Shown piece by piece: positions 16,162-24,284 of a stretch of DNA of 64,000 nucleotides. The first letter of the stretch is position 1; the number at the start of each line of letters is the position of its first letter. Position numbers and translations under genes: made by a program. Where the stretch lies: contig NZ_KK073769.1 of NCBI RefSeq assembly GCF_000582685.1, positions 940,791 to 1,004,790 on the forward strand. The letters are read 5' to 3'. A model generated the notes under the pieces. The model was not told where the DNA came from, ran no database searches, and saw only the letters and a program-made list of their open reading frames with translations. Source of the DNA: [Scytonema hofmanni] UTEX 2349. GTDB lineage: Bacteria > Cyanobacteriota > Cyanobacteriia > Cyanobacteriales > Nostocaceae.

Positions 16162-18120
16162 TTACGGTCTTGGCGGAATGCGAAGTACTTGCCCAGGTAC
16201 AAGCACAGTTGGGTCGAGTCCAATCACATCTCGATTAGCCTCGTAGATGACATTGAGCAGATTGCCATCTCCATAAGCTCTCTCAGCTATCAAAAATAGA
16301 TAGTCACCTTGTTGCACAAGATATGTTTGACCAGGTACGGGTGTAGTGTTTCCTTCCAGTATGGGAATGTAAAGTATCTGCCCTGCGAAGATCGCATTAG
16401 GGTTAGATCCAATCACATTTTTGTTAGCGTTGTAAATTACGTTGAAGAAACTCTCATTTCCGTAAGCTCTTTGAGCTATCTTCGACAGATCGTCACCTTG
16501 CCCCACAACATATGTTCTGCTAGGTATGGGTTGTTGAATTGGCGGGGTGGGGAAATTTCGAGGTTGGTTAGGCAAGTTCTTCAGGAAACTGATACTTGGC
16601 GAGAAAAAGTACTCACCCCCCTTGAGTGTGACAAAGTTTGCAAAGTTGACATCGGCTTTCTTGGTTGGTTGATCCCGGTCTTTTAACCAATTTTGCGCTG
16701 GCTTCGGCTCTTCTTTAATCAGCGGATCGCTCTGACCAGGTAAGCTTTGACCACTCACTGCATCCAATCCAGTTCTGTCGTAATTTTTATTTTCTACATT
16801 GCGGGACTTGGACATATCGGGTTCAAGGAATCTGGGATTATTGCTCCAGAAGCGCTGAATAAACTCAAACTGTTCCCAGATATCGGATTGATAGCACATA
16901 AATAGCAACCCAACACCACCCTTAGGTAGATTATCGAGGTTGCCAGAGAAGTTGCTGAGTGGTCCATAGGTCATTCCGCGTCGTGTAATGCGATGTCCTA
17001 GCTCTTGTTCTTTGCTCTGGGCAAAAGGTCCACCTTTTCTGACCGATTCGTTTCGGGGATTGGTCGTGCGAAGATGCGACTGGAATGGGCATTTTAGTCC
17101 AACAGGATCGCTAGAATAGCTAAAGTTATTTAAGTTAGTACCCCCGTCACTAGACTTGATAACAAGTGGAGTGCCATCTTCAAAACGTCCCACTGCCATT
17201 GCACCAGCCTGCTTAGGAGAAACCCCTAATGCTTGACCCAAGGCAACTTCAGCCTTCTTGAATCCTTGAACATTTTGCTCAAGTTTGCGAAAGACAAGAA
17301 AACTACCAAAGCTAACATTTGGAGTGCCAAAAGGATCTGGAACCAAGACAAGATTGAGTCTAGCACTGAATAGTTTCTTGGCGGTATCGCCGTTTTCCCG
17401 ATCTACGTCTTTCTTGAGGAAAAGCGGTTGACCGATACCATCTGTAAAGCCAAAATGCTCAACAACACTCTCTTCTTGACTATTTTGAAACTTTCGACGT
17501 ACTGTATTGGCTCGTTCGATAGTGGCGATCGCCGCAATATTATTCAGCTTTTGAACAACTTCTGATTCTTTGTTTTTCAGAGATGTCGGATCGTTAGCTG
17601 CTATGATTATCAATGCATCAATTTCCTTAAATCCCGGCTCCCAAGTGCTAACTGGTGGGTCTATAAGTGCATACTGTCGCGTCTTCATACCGTTCTGGAA
17701 GACATCAGCGTAATCATCGTTAAGTTGGTTTTCGGTAGGATTAGGTTTTTTTCGATTCTGAAGATTGGCACCCTTCGGTTGAATAGAATCAGGGAAACCT
17801 AGTTTTTCATAGCCTGAGGAAGATAAAGAGAAGTGTACAAATACACCACCATCAATTTTTTGCTCCCTCCAAGCAACAGCATCATCTAACTGCTTTTTGG
17901 CTGATGTAATATCTTGAGCGGCAAATTGAGCAATCCATTGCCTAAGTGCAGCAAGTTTGCCTGAATCTTCCCTGGTATTGGAAAAAGTTAAGAAAATCTG
18001 TACAGAGTTGTTTCTTCCATGTCCTGTAAGAATGTTACCTTGCAAATCTTGAAGAACATCTTGATATTGTTGATCGTTCTGGTCAATTGGTTCTTTGTTT
18101 GAATTGAGGTCTAATGGCAT
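16162..18120 (-). CDS. DyP-type heme peroxidase with two C-terminal LysM domains
   Basis: A 652-residue protein. The peroxidase part (about 20-515) shows FGFTDGIGQP (223-232, catalytic Asp 227), the proximal heme ligand region SHLRTTNPR with His 349, and RRGMTYGP (380-387). DyP enzymes use H2O2 to oxidise dyes, phenolics, Mn or other substrates. After a Pro-rich linker, two LysM modules (536-586, RTYVVGQGDDLSKIAQRAYG; 599-648, QTYLVQQGDYLFLIAERAYG) should bind peptidoglycan or other GlcNAc-type glycan. No Sec or Tat signal is visible at MPLDLNSNKE. AGGAG lies about 8 nt before the start. The next gene upstream is a GMC oxidoreductase that could supply peroxide. Confidence 0.9.
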   Translation of the reverse strand: MPLDLNSNKEPIDQNDQQYQDVLQDLQGNILTGHGRNNSVQIFLTFSNTREDSGKLAALRQWIAQFAAQDITSAKKQLDDAVAWREQKIDGGVFVHFSLSSSGYEKLGFPDSIQPKGANLQNRKKPNPTENQLNDDYADVFQNGMKTRQYALIDPPVSTWEPGFKEIDALIIIAANDPTSLKNKESEVVQKLNNIAAIATIERANTVRRKFQNSQEESVVEHFGFTDGIGQPLFLKKDVDRENGDTAKKLFSARLNLVLVPDPFGTPNVSFGSFLVFRKLEQNVQGFKKAEVALGQALGVSPKQAGAMAVGRFEDGTPLVIKSSDGGTNLNNFSYSSDPVGLKCPFQSHLRTTNPRNESVRKGGPFAQSKEQELGHRITRRGMTYGPLSNFSGNLDNLPKGGVGLLFMCYQSDIWEQFEFIQRFWSNNPRFLEPDMSKSRNVENKNYDRTGLDAVSGQSLPGQSDPLIKEEPKPAQNWLKDRDQPTKKADVNFANFVTLKGGEYFFSPSISFLKNLPNQPRNFPTPPIQQPIPSRTYVVGQGDDLSKIAQRAYGNESFFNVIYNANKNVIGSNPNAIFAGQILYIPILEGNTTPVPGQTYLVQQGDYLFLIAERAYGDGNLLNVIYEANRDVIGLDPTVLVPGQVLRIPPRP

Positions 18121-18184
18121 TATTTGCTCCTGAAATATTTTGTGTGCTTTCCCGAAAGCGCGATCGCTTGCTGTTCTGGTTAGA

Positions 18185-18213
18185 TTCCCGACTTCGCTTT
18201 AAAAAGTCGGGAA
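18185..18213. terminator. Hairpin between the GMC and DyP genes
   Basis: Arms TTCCCGACTT and AAGTCGGGAA, loop of 9 bases, within the 230-bp gap between the two genes. No strong T run follows. The same CCCGACTT motif forms a hairpin at 21463-21493, so it may be a repeat that only partly ends transcription. Confidence 0.5.
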
Positions 18214-18350
18214 GGAAAGCAGCGAGCGATCGCACATCTTTCTGTTCAAAGTCTTTAGTCTAGTCGAGGTCTTTTACTGAATCACAAGTCCTGTTCGGAC
18301 TTAAATTTCCAGAATCGATATTGGAAATGGGTATACCAACTACATTGAGA

Positions 18351-20903
18351 TTACAGTTCCTTAATGCAAATATTACGGAACTGAACGACCTCGGTATGGC
18401 ACTGCAAGCCAATGAAACCTTCTGAACGCTTCTTCTTACCGTCACTAGGATCGGCAAATCCTAAGAGTTCCGGGAAGGTTCCTGCACTAACCAATTGGTT
18501 ATTCAGTTTGACCTCAATCTCATTGCCTTGAACTCTGATTTCATAGCTGTTCCAGTAGCCAGGATTACTAGAGTTGCGCGGGCTGATTACCTTGGCAGCC
18601 CATCGTTGAGCAGGGAAAACCTCGTATACTGCACCGGTCTTGTGTAAGGGGCTACCGTAGATGTTGTTGGGAAAATCGTAACCGCGATCGTCAATTTGGA
18701 TTTCGGTGCTGGAGTGATAGAAGTTATCATCAAGAGCCTTGGGTTCTAGTGTTCTTAGGAAGATACCAGAATTGGCTTCAATGTCAAAAGCTTTCCACTC
18801 CAACTTGAGAATGAAATTTTTGAATTTTTTGCGAGTAAACCAAAGAACGCCAAGTCCGACATTCTTATTACCAACACCTGCACCTAGCACTGGGACACTC
18901 TGATTTTGGACATCAAAGAAGTTTTGGCTACCTGATGCCGCAATTTCCCAGCCATCTGCCTTGAAGTTGCCCTTATAAAGGTTTTCAAAGCCTTGTTCGT
19001 CCCTGACAGCCTCAACTGAGGTGTAGCGTTCAATAATTGAGCGAGCAATCTTACGGGATAAAGCTAATCCTGTGGGTACGGGATTCGCAGAACCAACAGT
19101 GGGGAAAATCGACTGATCTACACAATAGGCATTGGATACATGGTGAAAACGACCATTAGCATCCGTGACGGATTTGGTATAGTCAGTCCCCATCCAGAGG
19201 GTGCCAGATTCATGATAAGTAGTTCCAGATGGATCTTCGCCTCCACTAAAGAACTGAATTGGAGCGTTAGGATCGCGACTAGTTGCACTTCCTGGGGGCT
19301 GGTTAGCTAACGCCTCAATGAAGGCAAAAGCTGCTTGAGCCTGAGCCACTCGAACAGCCCTGTCATCAGGCGTTTCAACCGAATTCACAAAGGCTTTAGG
19401 TATCCGCAGGGGTTGACCGTTCTCAAAGTACACATCATCCCCAGTGCCGCCGAAAGTATTAACATTCATCCAACTGACGTTGTTATTGCTACCAATGGGG
19501 CTGGTTCTGTTACCAAAAGTCTCCCCACAGGTGCGAATGCCGATAACAACTCTGTCCCCCAATCCTTTCTGGGCTTCGAGAATCGACTGCACATCATCTA
19601 AATTGGGTACCATCCGGTACAGAAACTCTTCTGGGTTGTTAGCGGCACCGGGGAAGGCTCCTGTATTCACATTGGGAGCAGCATAAAATTGAAAATGGAA
19701 TTGCCCTGCTCCCTGTGATGTCTGAGTTGAACCTTGAACATGCAACGCAGCAGTCCTCAACGTGTTATCAGTTGCTGGGATTCCTAGAGCATTTCGGGAG
19801 ACTTTCCAGACAAAGTTACCGCGAACGTGGGACATCAGGTTTCGCCCCATTAACTCTCCACCAGGCGCTAATTGACGGGGACGAGGGAAGGAATTTAAAG
19901 CTAGACGTGTGGAGTTGATGGTATTACCGGCGATGATCACCACAGCACTAGGCTTGAGATTCAACCTCACCACACGAGCTTTGCTCTTATCCTTTGGTGC
20001 AGAGGGATCGACCAGAGCAACCACAACCTGGGTTACAACGCCATTGACTGTTTCTAGTTTGATAACTTCAGCGTAAGGAACTAGGAATAGCTTACTTGAT
20101 TGATCTGGTTTCTCTTTGGCTTCGCGGATGGAGTCGAGTAATAAGGGCAGGCTGCTGAACTTATCGATGCTGAACAAGCCAGAAACCGGTGACTCACCCT
20201 GCACGGCGATTGGCGGTGGCAGTACTGCTTTGAGAGATGGGACACGCTGCTTTTCGATAATGTTCTTGCCGCTTTTGAACAACGCATCATACAAAGAGCC
20301 GTTGATAAAGTCTTGGACAGGATAGGCACCGATTTCTCGCTCAATAAACTCATATCCATCAAACACAGACCCATCTGGCTGAGATTTGCGGAATAGATAC
20401 TCCTGAACATCCAAAGACCAGAGCCTATCGCCATTTTCATCGACTTTCTCAACATCAGCATCGACTAAACGTGGTGTCCATCCTCCCCAGAAGAGTGATT
20501 TGCCACCTATGCAGCGATGGTGTGGGACAAAAGAAGAACCCCGCACTTGACCTGGATCAACCAAGTTTTCTTGCACAAGCGAACCGATATCGCCTACACG
20601 AGTTAGGCTTTGAACATGTTCGCTAATCAGAAATGGACCAGATTCTAAAACCAAAACTCGTGGGGCTTGGTCTGGATTTGCTGTCCTCCGACCAAACTCG
20701 AATAGCTTGGTAGCGGTGTATGCACCATACATACCTGAGCCAATTACCACGGCATCGAATTGACCACCTGCTTGTGCTGCGAGGATTTCTTCCCAGGTAT
20801 TGCACACAAAGCGAGCGATCGCATCCAAAGAAAAAGTTGTTCTCTGAATGTCTGGAGGTGGCTGAATTTGCTGCCCAGAATCCACTAATCTATTCAATGG
20901 CAT
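18351..20903 (-). CDS. GMC oxidoreductase fused to a 3-keto-glycoside hydrolase (DUF1080) domain
   Basis: An 850-residue two-domain protein. Residues 48-630 form an FAD-dependent GMC oxidoreductase: Rossmann motif VVIGSGMYGA (52-61), ESGP (87-90), GGKSLFWGG (133-141), and the active-site pair YHESGTLWMG (His 564) and GSANPVPTG (Asn 607). This layout is closest to the pyranose oxidase/glucoside 3-dehydrogenase side of the family. Residues 638-850 match the 3-keto-disaccharide hydrolase/lyase fold (PF06439): NLYKGNF, SGIFLRT, TEIQIDDRG, YWNSYEIRVQGN, GFIGLQCHTE. One chain could thus oxidise a glycoside at C3 and cleave the product. That is inference. No signal peptide is seen. The gene precedes the DyP gene in the same direction. 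Confidence 0.88.
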   Translation of the reverse strand: MPLNRLVDSGQQIQPPPDIQRTTFSLDAIARFVCNTWEEILAAQAGGQFDAVVIGSGMYGAYTATKLFEFGRRTANPDQAPRVLVLESGPFLISEHVQSLTRVGDIGSLVQENLVDPGQVRGSSFVPHHRCIGGKSLFWGGWTPRLVDADVEKVDENGDRLWSLDVQEYLFRKSQPDGSVFDGYEFIEREIGAYPVQDFINGSLYDALFKSGKNIIEKQRVPSLKAVLPPPIAVQGESPVSGLFSIDKFSSLPLLLDSIREAKEKPDQSSKLFLVPYAEVIKLETVNGVVTQVVVALVDPSAPKDKSKARVVRLNLKPSAVVIIAGNTINSTRLALNSFPRPRQLAPGGELMGRNLMSHVRGNFVWKVSRNALGIPATDNTLRTAALHVQGSTQTSQGAGQFHFQFYAAPNVNTGAFPGAANNPEEFLYRMVPNLDDVQSILEAQKGLGDRVVIGIRTCGETFGNRTSPIGSNNNVSWMNVNTFGGTGDDVYFENGQPLRIPKAFVNSVETPDDRAVRVAQAQAAFAFIEALANQPPGSATSRDPNAPIQFFSGGEDPSGTTYHESGTLWMGTDYTKSVTDANGRFHHVSNAYCVDQSIFPTVGSANPVPTGLALSRKIARSIIERYTSVEAVRDEQGFENLYKGNFKADGWEIAASGSQNFFDVQNQSVPVLGAGVGNKNVGLGVLWFTRKKFKNFILKLEWKAFDIEANSGIFLRTLEPKALDDNFYHSSTEIQIDDRGYDFPNNIYGSPLHKTGAVYEVFPAQRWAAKVISPRNSSNPGYWNSYEIRVQGNEIEVKLNNQLVSAGTFPELLGFADPSDGKKKRSEGFIGLQCHTEVVQFRNICIKEL

Positions 20904-20983
20904 GATGCTTTATTCTCCATTACTACGTTTTCGCACTTACGAGGCTTTTCTTTTCATCCAGAGCGATCGGTTTCCAGTAACCA

Positions 20984-21071
20984 GAACTTACGCAGAACCT
21001 TTATAAGCAAGATAAACATTGTCCTTTACGCTTTTAGGTTTAGCGCTTGAAGAACTAATTTGCGTAAGTTC
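20984..21071. mobile_element. Small MITE-like element with GAACTTACGCA ends
   Basis: An 88-bp segment bounded by the perfect inverted repeats GAACTTACGCA and TGCGTAAGTTC, with no coding capacity. Similar ends (GGACTTACGCA) bound the 97-bp element at 41291-41387. It lies upstream of the GMC gene. Confidence 0.55.
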
Positions 21072-21309
21072 AAAAAAACATATTCACAAGATGCGATTTT
21101 TTGCTCGCTCCCTTTCATTTACTTAATAGGTAAAGCTCTTTTTGATTTATGCACTTAGTGGGGAAGTTATAGCTAAAAATTTAGTAAATAATCTAAAAAT
21201 ACAATAAATTTATAATATTTGAAAATTAAACATCTATCAAAAGATATATTTTTTTGATAGCACTGTTACTGAATATGAAAAAATTACTATAAAAGTACTA
21301 AATATGACA

Positions 21310-21360
21310 CTAGTACCGCTGCGCGGAAGTCACTCATTCAAAAGTCACTCATTCAAAAGT
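21310..21360. repeat. 36-bp inverted repeat, right copy, plus a 15-bp direct echo
   Basis: The reverse complement of 16059-16094, with one mismatch, occupies 21310-21345. Its last 15 bases (CACTCATTCAAAAGT) are repeated at once at 21346-21360. Confidence 0.85.
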
Positions 21361-21462
21361 ATTATGGAATGGGCTTTTTACAGATTTTAAATGGTCTGCT
21401 TATTTCCGCGCCCGCTGTAATAGTGGTTTATCGCATTAATTTTGAGAAGCTACGAGTGGTCA

Positions 21463-21493
21463 GATCCCCGACTTCTTGGAGAAGTCGGGGATC
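21463..21493. terminator. Perfect hairpin GATCCCCGACTTC
   Basis: 13-base arms GATCCCCGACTTC / GAAGTCGGGGATC with a 5-base loop, in gene-free DNA. It could end transcription or be a dispersed palindrome related to 18185-18213. Confidence 0.5.
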
Positions 21494-21524
21494 TTGCAGA
21501 CCATCAGAATTAATGACATGAAAC

Positions 21525-21740
21525 ACTAGAGAGCCGGTCTAGTAGAAGTGCTTGACCTAAAACACAAGATATGAATGTTGTGAAAATCGGGGATTTTAGT
21601 GTTTTGTTTTTATGCGTAGGCGTAGCCCGTCGTAGACATCGCTAAAAATCATACCCAAATATTTTCCCAAAATAGGCGTTTTATCCTAATTCACATACCT
21701 TCTATTTTGTCAACATATATTAGTAGACCGGCGCTCTAGT
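21525..21740. mobile_element. Putative MITE with ACTAGAGnGCCGGTCTA terminal repeats
   Basis: A 216-bp segment with 17-bp terminal inverted repeats matching at 16 positions (21525-21541 and 21724-21740). The interior has no gene but contains a short GCGTAGGCGTAGCCCGTCGTAGAC repeat-like motif. The ends resemble those of a transposon, but no transposase with such ends is present in the window. Confidence 0.6.
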
Positions 21741-21810
21741 ACTGCAAGATGGAAGTGAAAAAGTTTATAGATCAAGGCTTGTGCCTGTTTGAAATGGTTG
21801 CTTTATTTAT

Positions 21811-22037
21811 TTACCGAAGAAAGGCAGAGGGCAGGAGGCAGAAGGCAGAAGGAAGAAAATGCAATTTTTGCCCTCAGCAAGCGTGGGTTTAAAGCCCCTA
21901 AATTTATTTATGAACAAATGTAAAAAGATTTTTTTGAGACGCAAGGCGCGAGAAAAAAGGTGTCCTTATTGAAACCCCTCAATTTATTTATGGGGTTTCC
22001 CTTCTGCCCTCTGCCCTCTGCCTTCTGCCTTTTCATG
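21811..22037. repeat. About 227-bp dispersed repeat, copy A
   Basis: Nearly identical, in inverted orientation, to 51977-52206. The order is GGCAGAGGGCAGGAGG arrays, GTGGGTTTAAAGCCCCTAAA, TTTATTTATG, an A/T-rich middle with GAGACGCAAGGCGCGAG, then AAACCCCTCAATTTATTTAT, GGGGTTTCCC and CCCTCTGCC arrays. AAACCCC and GGGGTTT can pair in a hairpin. Confidence 0.88.
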
Positions 22038-22059
22038 CACCCGCTGTAATAGTTGGACT

Positions 22060-22091
22060 AATGCCATTCGTGCGATCGCACGAATGGCATT
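22060..22091. repeat. 32-bp perfect palindrome centred on a HIP1 site
   Basis: The arms AATGCCATTCGTGCGA and TCGCACGAATGGCATT meet inside GCGATCGC. It lies exactly at the edge of the duplicated Nudix gene fragment that begins at 22090. Confidence 0.9.
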
Positions 22092-22345
22092 TAATCGAAA
22101 TCTGTCGGCAAATTTGGATCGCGATGATGTTGAAAAAGTCGCGTAATTTGCGCTGGTGTTACGCGTCCCAAAGATAATTCAGGAATATTATCTTCTGCAA
22201 AAAATCCTACTTCCTCAGTTTCAATACTTGGTGAAGCAGAACCACCAATTAATTAATTCGCATAGAAAAAACAGCTTGTAAACGTAATGTAGAAAAGGAG
22301 GATGTCCTTGTCTGTTTCTATTACCACCCGTGGACAACCCATTAC
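22090..22345 (-). pseudogene. Chimeric fragment: 3' end of a Nudix gene joined to the 5' end of a PIN-toxin gene
   Basis: Positions 22090-22321 repeat 23406-23633, the last 75 or so codons of the Nudix gene, with about a dozen substitutions and a 4-bp insertion in the AATTAATT run plus other indels that break the frame. At 22322 the match stops, and the next 24 bases equal the start of the PIN toxin gene at 15.6 kb (minus strand MGCPRVV). Nothing here can be functional. It records a duplication followed by a deletion that joined two unrelated genes. Confidence 0.85.
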
Positions 22346-22510
22346 TATGTCCCGGAAGTTAAATCCTTATTTTTAAATATGGGGTTTATGAGTCCCCAAG
22401 AATCACTAATTGATAGAACATTGATTACGACTCATTTTTAAGCGTTTCTGTTATATCCAACTCAGTTTAAATTGCTACGATTTTACCTAAAAATTTAGTT
22501 ATTTAAAACA

Positions 22511-23395
22511 TCAAATCTGCGTATCTACCACTCCTAAACGTAATGCAATACGTTGATACTTTGTCGCATCATAAAAAGTACCTCTATGCATCAGTTGTGA
22601 ATTGTCCCAAAATATAACATCTCCTGGATGCCAAACATAAGAATAAACAGGAGTGCAATTTAAAACAGTTTGAAATAAATCATTCCAAAAATGTTTTCCC
22701 TCCTCTGGTTTATCTTCCATACCGACAGGAATAGCTGTATCTGAACCTAAATATAATCCTTTTTGACCAGTAACTTTGTGAGTAGACACAATTGGATGCA
22801 CTTTCTGAGGAATATCAACAGTCGTTTTGTTACTTTTAGAAAACATTGGTGGTGCGTGATACATAAACATCTTTTCTAATTGCTGCTGATGTTCACGATC
22901 CAAATTATTATACGCTTCCACCATGTCGATAAACTCAGTTGTATGGGGTTCCCCATCCATCCCTTCCGGAGGTACTTCTACGCAATAAAGCATCACCACA
23001 TAGAGTGCATTCATATCCAGTTTCTCTGTACGTGGGATGCCATCTTTATCATGATGCCATTCCCAAGCAAACTTTCCTATCACTTCTTGAGCAAGTCCTT
23101 TTGGATTACCCAAAATACTCACATATTGACTTTGTAAATCTGGGCTAATATCAGGATCTAATGTCTTAGAATAGCCACCGAACATTAAATCACCAAACGT
23201 ATTTCTAGCAAATTCTTCCAGCTGCGAAGCGGTAAGATGTTGCTGTCTAACTACAACAACACCGTGTTCCCAAAGTGATTGCTTAAATTCACGTATTTGT
23301 AAGTTTGTCAGGTTAATTAAATTGCAACCCTGTAACACTTCAACTCCGAGTCTCGGATGCTGCTGTACTTGTTTATAATGAGTGATTGAAGTCAT
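22511..23395 (-). CDS. TauD/TfdA-family Fe(II)/2-oxoglutarate dioxygenase
   Basis: A 294-residue non-heme iron oxygenase that couples 2-oxoglutarate decarboxylation to hydroxylation of an unknown substrate. The facial triad is visible: His and Asp in WEWHHDKDG (near 112) and the distal His in SQLMHRGTFYDATKYQRIALR (near 266), where the last Arg binds 2-oxoglutarate. The N-terminal HPRLGVEVLQGCNL is typical. AGGAG lies 5 nt before the ATG. It follows the Nudix gene by only 11 bp, so the two form an operon. The pairing does not reveal the substrate. Possibilities are amino acids, sulfonates or a natural-product intermediate. Confidence 0.9.
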   Translation of the reverse strand: MTSITHYKQVQQHPRLGVEVLQGCNLINLTNLQIREFKQSLWEHGVVVVRQQHLTASQLEEFARNTFGDLMFGGYSKTLDPDISPDLQSQYVSILGNPKGLAQEVIGKFAWEWHHDKDGIPRTEKLDMNALYVVMLYCVEVPPEGMDGEPHTTEFIDMVEAYNNLDREHQQQLEKMFMYHAPPMFSKSNKTTVDIPQKVHPIVSTHKVTGQKGLYLGSDTAIPVGMEDKPEEGKHFWNDLFQTVLNCTPVYSYVWHPGDVIFWDNSQLMHRGTFYDATKYQRIALRLGVVDTQI

Positions 23396-23406
23396 ATATA
23401 CTCCTT

Positions 23407-24024
23407 TTAATCGAAATCCGTCGGCAAATTTGGATCGCGGTGATGTTGAAAAAATCGCGTAATTTGCTCTGGTGTTACGCGTCCTAAAGATAATTCAGGA
23501 ATATTATCTTCTGCAAAAAATCCTACTTCCTCAGTTTCGATACTTGGTGAAGCAGAACCACCAATTAATTCACATAAAAAAAACAGCTTGTAAACGTAAT
23601 GTAGAAAAGGAGGATGTCCTTGTTTGTTTCTATCATAGATAGCCAAAACTTTCACAGCGCGGGTTAAATAACCGGATTCTTCATAAGTTTCTCTCACACT
23701 TACTTCACTTGGAGAATCACCGATATCAGCCCATCCACCAGGTAAAGTCCAACAGCCATCAGATCGTTCTTTAACTAATAATATCGTATCGCCTTGAAAG
23801 ACAACTCCGCGCACATCAACTTTCGGAGTAGCATAGCCAACATTACGAGCGAATAAATCCAGAATATAGCTTTCTTCTGTATTTGAATAAGTGGATAAAA
23901 TTTCCGCCGCAATTTGTTGCACTTGTTGAAAGCGTTGAAGATCAAAAGGATTTTCCGAATAAGTCAAACCATTTTGAGCGATCGCTTCTAACTTTTGCGC
24001 CCATTCTAGCCATTTTGGTTGCAC
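23407..24024 (-). CDS. Nudix hydrolase with N-terminal NUDIX_N-type domain
   Basis: A 205-residue protein. The helical N-terminal domain (about 1-65) carries WLEWAQKLEAIAQNGLTYSENPFDLQRF, and the Nudix domain follows. The Nudix box reads GWADIGDSPSEVSVRETYEESGY: the REUxEExGU core is intact, but the first conserved Glu of the box is Asp. Relatives hydrolyse ADP-ribose or similar nucleoside diphosphate derivatives. It is the first gene of a two-gene operon with the dioxygenase. A decayed copy of its 3' end lies 1.1 kb downstream at 22090-22321. Confidence 0.9.
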   Translation of the reverse strand: MQPKWLEWAQKLEAIAQNGLTYSENPFDLQRFQQVQQIAAEILSTYSNTEESYILDLFARNVGYATPKVDVRGVVFQGDTILLVKERSDGCWTLPGGWADIGDSPSEVSVRETYEESGYLTRAVKVLAIYDRNKQGHPPFLHYVYKLFFLCELIGGSASPSIETEEVGFFAEDNIPELSLGRVTPEQITRFFQHHRDPNLPTDFD

Positions 24025-24284
24025 AATTATCTCCTATAAATTCGCCCTTACCCTCGAAAGCTACGGTGTACGCACAAGTCCTGTTTGCCCTCAAGCTAAA
24101 GCTTGGGGCTACACAAACAAAGCCCATCTTCATGGGCTAAATACAGAAAAAACTAATTCTAGCAGGCACATGCAGGCTTTATGAAGTCCGCGAAGGCGGA
24201 CTTTGTTCGTATAGCCGAGCCAGTGCGTTGCGGAGGTTCCCTCCGTTGTAGCAACTGGCGTGCGACTTTAGTCGTCAGGCTTGA
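24025..24284. repeat. Two opposed copies of the AGCCCGC/CAGGC-type repeat
   Basis: One copy is read on the minus strand (about 24083-24143: CAAGCTAAAGCTTG, GGGCTACACAAACAAAGCCC, CATCTTCATG). A second is on the plus strand (about 24183-24275: AGTCCGCGAAGGCGGACTTT, GTTCGTATAGCC, GTGCGACTTTAGTCGTC). The gap otherwise holds no gene. Confidence 0.8.

Noticed and set aside
18260..18457. 65-codon open frame overlapping the GMC gene end
   Set aside because: It shadows the strongly supported GMC-PF06439 frame on the same strand.
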